From positions 1 through 5,697 of the forward strand of contig JAAEOP010000983.1 of NCBI GenBank assembly GCA_024223125.1: a stretch of DNA of 5,697 nt, given 5' to 3'. Positions 1-5,697 of the stretch are shown here, piece by piece. Numbering within the stretch: position 1 is the first letter of the stretch; each line of letters opens with the position of its first letter. The position numbers and the translations under genes are program-made. This DNA is from Chloroflexota bacterium (GTDB lineage Bacteria; Chloroflexota; Anaerolineae; Promineifilales; Promineifilaceae). The notes beneath the pieces were generated by a model. The model was not told the origin of the DNA. It searched no databases and saw only the letters and a program-made list of their open reading frames with translations.

Positions 1-177
1 ATCCCCCAGGAGGCGGCTCAAAATGTAGCCACACTGCCAGCCGCGGCTGCTACGGCCGTTTCCTCCGCCGCCGAATCTGAACCGGCGGCCGCAAAACCCG
101 GTCTCTGCAATCTGGCCCTACTCCCCTTTCTCGCCATCGGTCTCATCTTTGTACAAAAACGTTCCCGAAAACAATAA
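1..177 (+). CDS. C-terminal end of a membrane-anchored surface protein (5' truncated)
   Basis: This is the last 58 codons of a gene that begins before the window, read in frame from base 1 to the TAA at 175-177. The visible part starts as a low-complexity spacer rich in Ala, Pro, Glu and Ser. It then has PGLCNLALLPFLAIGLIF, a single hydrophobic helix, followed by the basic tail VQKRSRKQ at the extreme C-terminus. Spacer, helix and basic tail is the three-part layout of C-terminal surface-sorting or anchoring signals. The Cys just before the helix recalls Cys-containing anchors of archaea and Chloroflexota, but I cannot assign a named family. The likely role is to hold an exported domain at the outer face of the cytoplasmic membrane. 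The function of the missing N-terminal part is unknown. The next gene starts 10 bases downstream, so the two are probably co-transcribed. The frame is secure; the anchor reading is a good inference. Confidence 0.8.
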   Translation: MPQEAAQNVATLPAAAATAVSSAAESEPAAAKPGLCNLALLPFLAIGLIFVQKRSRKQ

Positions 178-187
178 GCCCATTCAT

Positions 188-1816
188 ATGAATAAACAGA
201 CTTATTTTCGCTCTCTTACTTCCTTATTCCCTTATCTCCTCCTTCTCTTCTTAACCCTGAGCTGCCGGCTGGTTGATCAAGCGCTGCAACCGGACGACAC
301 GGCCACACCCTCCGAAGTAGAGCGCCAAAACGCCATCTTCCTCAATGGAGGCCAACCACGCACACTAGACCCGGCGTTGACGCATGGCGGGCCAGATAGC
401 GCTTTGGGGCACATCTTCAGTGGATTGGTTACATTGGACCAACAAATGCAGGTTCAGCCTGAATTGGCTGCCGGTTGGACGGTAAGTGACGATGGCCTGA
501 CCTATACTTTTTATTTACGCAAGAACGCACTGTTTCATAACGGCCGTCCTCTGGCCGCACAAGACATCATCTACTCCTGGGAACGCGCCGCCGATCCCGC
601 TACCGGTTCAGACACCGCCCAAACCTATTTAGGTGACATTGCTGGCATCCAGGAAAAATTGTCTGGTCAGATCGACCATATCAGCGGTTTACGCGCCCTT
701 GATGAATACACCCTGGAAGTGACTCTGCGTGAACCAGTCGTCTATTTTCTGCAAAAGATGGCCTATCCCGTCGCCTTTGTTGTAGACCAAGATAATGTGG
801 CCGACCCCGACTGGGAACACCAGCCTAACGGCTCTGGCCCCTTCACATTACAAACCTGGCGCGATGACGACCTGATGCTGTTGGCTCGTTTTGCTGATTA
901 TTATTTGGAAACGGCCGCTGTAGAACATGTGGTCATTAACCTGGGGCCGAGCATCTCTTTGGGCGATTACGAGCAAGGAGAAATTGACATGGTCGGTATC
1001 GGCGGGGCAAACCTGGAACGCGCCCGCGACCCCAACAGCCGCTTTTACGATGAACTGCACACGGCCGTAGCCATGTGTACCTCAACCATTGGCCTGAACA
1101 ATCAACTACCCCCCTTCGACGATGTGCGTGTGCGCCGCGCTTTTAATTATGCACTGGACAAAGAACTGCTCATCGAAACCTTTTCCGATGGCAATGCGCT
1201 GCCAGCCGTCGGTTCCCTACCGCCAGGAATGCCCGGCTTCACAGTCAACCCAGAACGGGGCTACCCGTATAACCCGGAAAAGGCGCGGCAGCTTTTGGCC
1301 GAAGCCGGTTACAGCGACATGTCTCAATTCCCAATATTAACTTACAGTACGCAGGGGTATGGGGACGTGGGCGATTTTGTCACGGCCGTAGCCACCATGT
1401 GGCAAGAAAATCTCGGCATCACCATCCTGCCCGATGTCATAGACCCGTTTCTCTTTTACGATGAACTTTATGCCGGCAATGTGGGGCACATCTACCAAAG
1501 CGGTTGGTGCGCCGACTACCCCGATCCGCAGAATTTTTTAGATGTGTTGTATCACAGTCGTTCGCGTCAAAACATTGGCGGCTACGCCAACCCCAACCTG
1601 GATACTTTACTGGAACAGGCCCGCGTAGAAAGGGACATCCCCACCCGCATGAAAATGTACCAGACCATTGAAGATATGGTTGCGGCCGATGCCCCTGTCG
1701 TCTTTCTCAGCCATAGTTTAAGATCTGTTTTGGTCAGCCCCCAACTACAAAATTATGTACTGACACCATTTGGTGTACGCCAATGGCACGAGTTGTCCGT
1801 TAATCGTGAGCCGTAA
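188..1816 (+). CDS. ABC transporter substrate-binding lipoprotein, family 5 (peptide/oligopeptide type)
   Basis: A 542-residue extracytoplasmic binding protein of the SBP_bac_5 (OppA/DppA/NikA) family, which captures peptides or other small solutes and hands them to an ABC permease. The ATG at 188 is preferred. A TTG at 149, in frame, would add 13 polar residues and overlap the upstream gene. From ATG188 the protein opens with a lipoprotein signal: a basic start, the hydrophobic stretch FPYLLLLFLTLS, then Cys26 as the lipidation site. Family signatures follow in order: LDPALTH near 60; ELAAGWTVSDDGLTYTFYLR at 92-111; FHNGRPLAAQDIIYSWER at 116-133; GSGPF near 216; PPFDDVRVRRAFNYALDKE at 308-326; SGWCADYPDPQNFLDVLY at 438-455. 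Length is normal for the family and nothing is broken. No clear Shine-Dalgarno is seen before ATG188, which suits translational coupling to the gene ending 10 bases upstream. The family is certain; the ligand is not. No permease or ATPase gene is in the window. Confidence 0.93.
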   Translation: MNKQTYFRSLTSLFPYLLLLFLTLSCRLVDQALQPDDTATPSEVERQNAIFLNGGQPRTLDPALTHGGPDSALGHIFSGLVTLDQQMQVQPELAAGWTVSDDGLTYTFYLRKNALFHNGRPLAAQDIIYSWERAADPATGSDTAQTYLGDIAGIQEKLSGQIDHISGLRALDEYTLEVTLREPVVYFLQKMAYPVAFVVDQDNVADPDWEHQPNGSGPFTLQTWRDDDLMLLARFADYYLETAAVEHVVINLGPSISLGDYEQGEIDMVGIGGANLERARDPNSRFYDELHTAVAMCTSTIGLNNQLPPFDDVRVRRAFNYALDKELLIETFSDGNALPAVGSLPPGMPGFTVNPERGYPYNPEKARQLLAEAGYSDMSQFPILTYSTQGYGDVGDFVTAVATMWQENLGITILPDVIDPFLFYDELYAGNVGHIYQSGWCADYPDPQNFLDVLYHSRSRQNIGGYANPNLDTLLEQARVERDIPTRMKMYQTIEDMVAADAPVVFLSHSLRSVLVSPQLQNYVLTPFGVRQWHELSVNREP

Positions 1817-1825
1817 AAGGGATGA

Positions 1826-1853
1826 GGTGATGCGGGGTGGGGTGATGAGGGGT
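1826..1853 (+). repeat. G-rich 15-bp tandem repeat, two copies
   Basis: GGTGATGCGGGGT (1826-1838) and GGTGATGAGGGGT (1841-1853) match at 12 of 13 bases and are separated by GG, giving a period of 15. The repeat starts ten bases after the stop codon of the binding-protein gene. Together with GGG at 1819-1821 it supplies four G-runs on the + strand (1819-1821, 1834-1837, 1839-1842, 1849-1852), so a G-quadruplex is possible, though one loop would be 12 bases long. Confidence 0.6.
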
Positions 1854-1868
1854 ACGGCCGTCTACCCC
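1849..1868 (+). terminator. Inverted repeat, possible weak terminator of the binding-protein transcript
   Basis: GGGGTA (1849-1854) can pair with TACCCC (1863-1868) around an 8-base loop that contains most of an ACGGCCGT word. It lies 32 bases past the stop codon, a sensible place to end or trim the transcript. No U-tract follows (AATCCGTTCCTG), so a classic intrinsic terminator is not supported; 3'-end protection is an alternative. Confidence 0.25.
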
Positions 1869-1956
1869 AATCCGTTCCTGACTTTAATCTGTTATTGTCT
1901 CGCGGCACTACGCTGCTGTAAAGATGAAAACATCGAAAAAGTTTTCTGTTTTGTAT

Positions 1957-1962
1957 TATAAT
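1957..1962 (+). promoter_or_regulatory. Candidate -10 box (TATAAT) for the large secreted-protein gene
   Basis: A perfect TATAAT sits in AT-rich DNA 123 bases before the ATG at 2086. It would give a 5' leader of roughly 115-120 bases that includes both stem-loops described below. No convincing -35 hexamer is seen 16-18 bases upstream (about 1934-1940 reads CGAAAAA). A second AT-rich patch, TATAAA at 2004-2009, also lacks a -35 partner at the right distance. Treat this as a candidate only. Confidence 0.25.
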
Positions 1963-2014
1963 AAAGATGGCACATTAACAGATGAGTTTTATGCCACCCC
2001 CTTTATAAATATTT

Positions 2015-2048
2015 TAGGATTAACTCCCTGGCATACACCGTTATCCTA
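2015..2048 (+). promoter_or_regulatory. Bulged stem-loop in the leader of the large gene
   Basis: TAGGAT-T-AAC (2015-2024) can pair with GTTATCCTA (2040-2048), giving nine base pairs with a single bulged T (2021) and a 15-base loop. The loop side carries CTCC (2024-2027), complementary to the GGAG of the ribosome binding site at 2070-2073. A switch between the two pairings is conceivable but rests only on this complementarity. Confidence 0.3.
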
Positions 2049-2054
2049 TATGAC

Positions 2055-2067
2055 AGGTCATTGACCT
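2055..2067. promoter_or_regulatory. Perfect palindrome AGGTCA-T-TGACCT next to the ribosome binding site
   Basis: A 13-base perfect inverted repeat with 6-base arms and a 1-base centre ends exactly where the Shine-Dalgarno region (AAGGAG, 2068-2073) begins. As DNA it has the size and symmetry of an operator for a dimeric repressor. As RNA it could form a five-base-pair hairpin with an ATT loop abutting the ribosome binding site. The sequence does not decide between these. Confidence 0.45.
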
Positions 2068-2073
2068 AAGGAG
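2068..2073 (+). promoter_or_regulatory. Ribosome binding site AAGGAG for the large secreted-protein gene
   Basis: AAGGAG, continuing as AAGGAGAA, lies 12 bases before the ATG at 2086. The spacing is slightly long but usable. It fixes the start of the downstream gene, because a typical signal peptide follows this ATG at once and no better start lies nearby. Confidence 0.75.
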
Positions 2074-2085
2074 AACTGTAAACCG

Positions 2086-5000
2086 ATGCGTACAGCAAAT
2101 GTTCGCCCCTTGTTCTTTCTATTGATATGTGGAGTGTTGCTCCTATTCATCACAAATTTGGGAAGTATGCCAGAAGCAACATATGCTAACAATGTAACTG
2201 TAGAAAAAGAAGAACCACTTTTATCCTCAACACACCTCCACACAAATAGCAACCCCCACACTCTTCCATCACACCTACAAGATGAACACGTTCACTCCGA
2301 GCTTTCAGACTCATCGCAGACAATTGAATTAAACGGCCGTAACACACATCGTGCCCCCTGTAGTGGCGGCCCTGTTATTGATGGCATTACCTTAGACGAG
2401 TGCATCGTCCGCAACTTCACCGTTGACGGCACAAGTAAATCCATCACTGTTTGGTACACCAAAGACACCACCGAAGCCGTGCGTACCGTAGACGGCAATC
2501 CAGTCACCTTACAGCATTGGATAAACTCAGATGCTGAAGCGACACAAGTAGCCCAATGGTTTGAAGAAGCGTGGCAGCGTTTCTTTGCCGATTCTGGTCA
2601 CCATCTTTACGACACCGGTTGCGGTAACAATGTCAACGTACAAATGGAAGATGGTGTTGGCTGGGGCGGCATCGCCTATTGGGCCAGCTCCGGTAACTGC
2701 AACATTGGCATAGATTCACCCATGGTACGCAACGGCGGCGGACAACGCACCGTTTACCATGAAGCCCAACATTACCTGCAGTACAGTTACGACAGCGGCT
2801 GTTATAGCAGTTGGAAACCCAACTACCCGAGCAATTCAGAATTTGTGGAAGGGTATGCCGATCTGGGTTCCAACTCTGTTGACGCAACCATTGACGCCGG
2901 CTATCAAGTGGGATCATACAACGCCATGGCCAGCATGTATGAAGAAGGGTACAGCAATCTCTTTTTGCACTACTGGACCCAGCAGCTTGGCGTTCTTGGT
3001 TCGCCCGGCGATGCCAATTACCATATTGACCCCATGTATGATCATTATGAAGAATGCGACAATCAAAACACTCTTTACGTTTTAGATACCGTTATACCTG
3101 CTTTGTCTAGCAACGATTTGAGCAAAGAAGATCTGTTTCTGAACTTCTTCGCTTCATTATGGGCCAGAGATTGGGCCGATCCGGTTACCCAGCCGGAACT
3201 GGTCTACTCTGACACCGATGATGATTCTTTTAGTAACCAGACGTTTACCCAAAACGTCACTATGTCCGGTGGCAGTAACAATTGGTCCAGCAGCACCCCC
3301 GACGATTGGGCTGCCCGCTACTTCCAGGTAACGCCGCAATCCGGCTGCCCGTACCTGCAAGTAGATGTGGATGGCGCCGGCGGCGCTACGTTAGGCATCA
3401 ATATCATGGCCGCGGACACATCTGGCCCATCCTTGTTGCGCTCTGCTTGGATAGGCGAAGACTTTACGCGCACTTTTGCCGCCTTTGGTACGCATAATCA
3501 GATAGCGGCCGTTGTCAACAGTTTCAGTAACAACTACGATTTTGACATCACCTTCACCTGCGTAAACCCGGCGCTCAATATTCTGGAACCACGACAAACC
3601 AATTTCGCTCTTGTAGGCGATCCTGCCAGCCCCATCGCTTATCTGGAAAGATTCGAAGTAACAAGCGGCGGCACAGCGGTAAGAGGATTAGAAGCCAGCG
3701 CTTTCAGTTTTGACGCCGAAGGCAGCCCCATGACCATATCCGGCGATTTTATGGAAGTCGGCGATGAGTATTGGACTGTCATTCTGCCGCCAACGCAACC
3801 GGCGGGCACAACCTTTGTAGACCACCAGGTTTGCCTGAACGGGTCAATCTGTGATACCGAATTAAATTCACTGCTCTATGTAGACCCAGGCAGCAGCGAC
3901 ACCGCTCTTGTCTTTGACGCATCTGGTTCAATGGATATCGAAGATGTGGTTGGCGAAGGCAAGCGGTACATCCTGGCGCAGCGAGCCGGTAAAGTGGAAG
4001 CGGATCTTTTACGCGATGGGGATCGTATCTTAATCACGGACTTTTCGGCGCAAGACAATCCTGCGGGCTGTGGATTACCGGGCGGTAGCGGCAATTGTCC
4101 GCTCGATATTCGTACATTATTACCGCGTGCCAATGTGGTGACACCGGGTACGATCACGGCCGCAAAAAACGCCATTGATCTCGTTTCGCCGCGAGCCTGG
4201 ACGCCTATTGGGGAAGCGTTAGTGGACGCCAAGAATCAACTACTGGCTGTGCCCACAAACACAAATCCCAAATACATCTTCTTGTTAAGTGACGGCGAAG
4301 AAAATGTCAATCGCCTTTATGCCGATGTGCAAGGCGAACTAATCTCATCCGGCGTCGTGATCAATACCATCGGCTTTGGGCCGGAAGCGCCAGGCAGCTT
4401 ATTAGCCCAAATTGCAACCGATACAGGCGGCATTTACCGGCCTGTACCCACCACACCGGGGTCGCTTCTGGCTATAAAATCAAACCAGGCGTTGCGTTAT
4501 CAGGCTGCTTTGGCAGCCGGTATTCCTGAAGGGAAAATGGCCGAAGCGTTGTCAACCCCCTATCTGCCGGGACAGTTGGGTCTGGCGGATGTGTATGATG
4601 ATTTCGATACGCAAGCGCAAGACGCCGCCCGTGTTTTCCATGTGAACTTCCTCAATACGCCTGACGATACTTGGGAGCAATTGTCTGCTTATGTGGATGG
4701 CAGCGCGCAGATAATGCGCTTTGTGGTTGCCGGCAAGCAAAGCGACAGCTTTTGCAGCGGGTTCCAGCGCTTTGTGGAAGTGCGCCAACCAGGTTTAAGG
4801 CAACCCTGGATCCCCATCAGCCCGCCCGGCAGCAACCCGCCGCCGCCAGCTAATTGGGATATACGCAATTCCGCTTATGACGATGTGTTGATTGTGACCA
4901 ATCCGGACCCCGGTGATTGGGATTTCCGAACGAGATACAATTTCTGCATTCCTAAAAATGGTGAAGGAAACGTCCCCGATACACCGTCTGTATTTGAAAC

Positions 5001-5697
5001 AGATTTCATGATGAATATGTCATTGCAATCTACAGTTCACCTGGAAGGGCGCTTGTTGGGACTGAGTAATAACCAGGGCAGCGCCGGCGATGAGGTAGCT
5101 ATTGTAGCCACCCTGCTTACGCGGAACGGCACTTTGCCAGGGGCGCTGGTGATAGCTGCGGTAGAAAAACCAGGGGGGACAGACTTCTTTTTCCTCTTTG
5201 ACGATGGCGCGCATCATGATGGCGCGGCCGACGATGGCATTTACGGCTGGGATTATTCTCTGACGGATATCGGTGGTTCGTATGGCGTCCGTATTCTGAC
5301 CGGGGTGGATGATCCGGCAAATCCGGGGAACACACTGGTGCGGGAATGGAATGGCGGTTTCTGGATTGATGGGCCGGCTCTGAATGATCAGGATAATGAT
5401 AAGATGCCGGATGATTGGGAAACGCGCTGTAAGCTGGATACAAACAGCAATGACGCTCAAGGCGACCTGGATCGGGATAATCTGGTGAACATTGATGAAC
5501 TTTATAATGGTACGCTGCCATGTGATCCGGATACGGATAATGGCGGTGAATCAGATGGTTCTGAGGTGGCTCGTCAGGCAAATCCGCTTTGGCCGGGTGA
5601 TGATAGAGTACGGCCGTTAGGCATTATCAATTACCGTCCTATCAACCAGGGCATTGTAATTGGCTGGTCGTATCCCCTTTCTTACACAATTATGACC
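2086..5697 (+). CDS. Large secreted multidomain protein: gluzincin-like metallopeptidase, VWA and calcium-binding repeats (3' truncated)
   Basis: An open frame of 1204 codons runs to the window edge with no stop, so the C-terminus is missing. Residues 6-25 are a hydrophobic signal sequence, with likely cleavage after ATYA (residue 34). Residues 50-70 are His-rich. Residues about 90-365 look like a zinc peptidase: HEAQH at 225-229 (two zinc His and the catalytic Glu) and EFVEGYAD at 252-259, where Glu255 is the probable third ligand, as in gluzincins. Two probable beta-sandwich modules follow (about 386-495 and 496-600). A VWA domain (about 603-790) has a full MIDAS: DASGS at 611-615, Thr706 and Asp736 in LLSDGEEN. 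Then come a Pro-rich linker (about 911-922), a beta domain with the calcium-type loop [15 protein letters not shown] (1039-1053), and thrombospondin type 3-like Asp repeats (about 1101-1160). The likely role is a calcium-stabilised extracellular protease that binds a protein or surface target; the substrate is unknown. Sixteen Cys after the signal suggest disulfides. Domain calls are strong for VWA and Asp repeats, good for the peptidase, moderate for the beta modules. Confidence 0.92.
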   Translation, partial: MRTANVRPLFFLLICGVLLLFITNLGSMPEATYANNVTVEKEEPLLSSTHLHTNSNPHTLPSHLQDEHVHSELSDSSQTIELNGRNTHRAPCSGGPVIDGITLDECIVRNFTVDGTSKSITVWYTKDTTEAVRTVDGNPVTLQHWINSDAEATQVAQWFEEAWQRFFADSGHHLYDTGCGNNVNVQMEDGVGWGGIAYWASSGNCNIGIDSPMVRNGGGQRTVYHEAQHYLQYSYDSGCYSSWKPNYPSNSEFVEGYADLGSNSVDATIDAGYQVGSYNAMASMYEEGYSNLFLHYWTQQLGVLGSPGDANYHIDPMYDHYEECDNQNTLYVLDTVIPALSSNDLSKEDLFLNFFASLWARDWADPVTQPELVYSDTDDDSFSNQTFTQNVTMSGGSNNWSSSTPDDWAARYFQVTPQSGCPYLQVDVDGAGGATLGINIMAADTSGPSLLRSAWIGEDFTRTFAAFGTHNQIAAVVNSFSNNYDFDITFTCVNPALNILEPRQTNFALVGDPASPIAYLERFEVTSGGTAVRGLEASAFSFDAEGSPMTISGDFMEVGDEYWTVILPPTQPAGTTFVDHQVCLNGSICDTELNSLLYVDPGSSDTALVFDASGSMDIEDVVGEGKRYILAQRAGKVEADLLRDGDRILITDFSAQDNPAGCGLPGGSGNCPLDIRTLLPRANVVTPGTITAAKNAIDLVSPRAWTPIGEALVDAKNQLLAVPTNTNPKYIFLLSDGEENVNRLYADVQGELISSGVVINTIGFGPEAPGSLLAQIATDTGGIYRPVPTTPGSLLAIKSNQALRYQAALAAGIPEGKMAEALSTPYLPGQLGLADVYDDFDTQAQDAARVFHVNFLNTPDDTWEQLSAYVDGSAQIMRFVVAGKQSDSFCSGFQRFVEVRQPGLRQPWIPISPPGSNPPPPANWDIRNSAYDDVLIVTNPDPGDWDFRTRYNFCIPKNGEGNVPDTPSVFETDFMMNMSLQSTVHLEGRLLGLSNNQGSAGDEVAIVATLLTRNGTLPGALVIAAVEKPGGTDFFFLFDDGAHHDGAADDGIYGWDYSLTDIGGSYGVRILTGVDDPANPGNTLVREWNGGFWIDGPALNDQDNDKMPDDWETRCKLDTNSNDAQGDLDRDNLVNIDELYNGTLPCDPDTDNGGESDGSEVARQANPLWPGDDRVRPLGIINYRPINQGIVIGWSYPLSYTIMT

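Noticed and set aside
149..187. A TTG start at 149 adding 13 residues to the binding protein
   Set aside because: The extra residues (YKNVPENNKPIH) would put a polar stretch before the signal sequence and overlap the upstream gene. The ATG at 188 gives a normal lipoprotein signal peptide.
1770..1961. A 63-codon + strand open frame overlapping the end of the binding-protein gene
   Set aside because: It starts inside a well-supported gene in another frame, runs through the G-rich repeat, has no Shine-Dalgarno and no recognisable motif.
2061..2066. TTGACC as a -35 promoter element
   Set aside because: It is half of the palindrome touching the ribosome binding site, so a promoter there would start transcription inside the coding region.
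3876..4232. A 118-codon minus-strand open frame
   Set aside because: It lies opposite the VWA domain, whose + strand frame has clear MIDAS motifs. The antisense product shows no family features.
5203..5226. GATGGCGCG direct repeat (5203-5211 and 5218-5226) as a mobile or recombination element
   Set aside because: It reflects the repeated Asp-Gly-Ala codons of the calcium-binding loop and has no flanking structure.
5117..5581. A 154-codon minus-strand open frame rich in His, Pro and Tyr
   Set aside because: It is the antisense shadow of the Asp/Gly-rich calcium-binding region on the + strand, where GAT codons read as ATC and shifted frames give His and Pro. It has no ribosome binding site and no recognisable domain.

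Overview
The window looks like a piece of a bacterial chromosome, most plausibly from Chloroflexota (Anaerolineae-like). No marker gene fixes this. The clues are a Cys-containing, Ala/Pro-rich C-terminal membrane anchor on the first protein, a lipoprotein-type family 5 solute-binding protein, a very large multidomain exported protein, and mid-range GC. All genes seen are on the + strand, and all three products appear to be exported or held at the cell surface.

Layout. Positions 1-177 hold the last 58 codons of a surface protein that ends in a membrane anchor. After a 10-base gap comes a complete ABC-transporter lipoprotein of the peptide/nickel (SBP_bac_5, OppA/DppA-like) family at 188-1816, probably in the same transcript. 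No permease or ATPase gene is visible beside it. Positions 1817-2085 are non-coding. They hold a G-rich 15-bp tandem repeat with a small inverted repeat just after the stop, then an AT-rich leader with a TATAAT hexamer, a bulged stem-loop, a perfect 6+1+6 palindrome and a good ribosome binding site.

From 2086 to the window edge (and beyond) runs one open frame of at least 1204 codons. It is easily missed because its stop lies outside the window. It encodes a secreted protein with a signal peptide, a His-rich segment, a gluzincin-like zinc peptidase domain (HEAQH plus a downstream EGYAD), two probable beta-sandwich modules, a von Willebrand factor A domain with a complete MIDAS, a Pro-rich linker, a calcium-loop beta domain and thrombospondin type 3-like Asp-rich repeats. 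The order protease, VWA, beta domain recalls the animal CLCA proteins, although the peptidase zinc motif is spaced differently.

Across the whole window the palindrome ACGGCCGT occurs seven times, against about 0.1 expected for an 8-mer. It falls in all three codon phases and once in non-coding DNA, which points to a DNA-level genome word rather than a protein constraint. I see no RNA genes, CRISPR arrays, insertion sequences or attachment sites.
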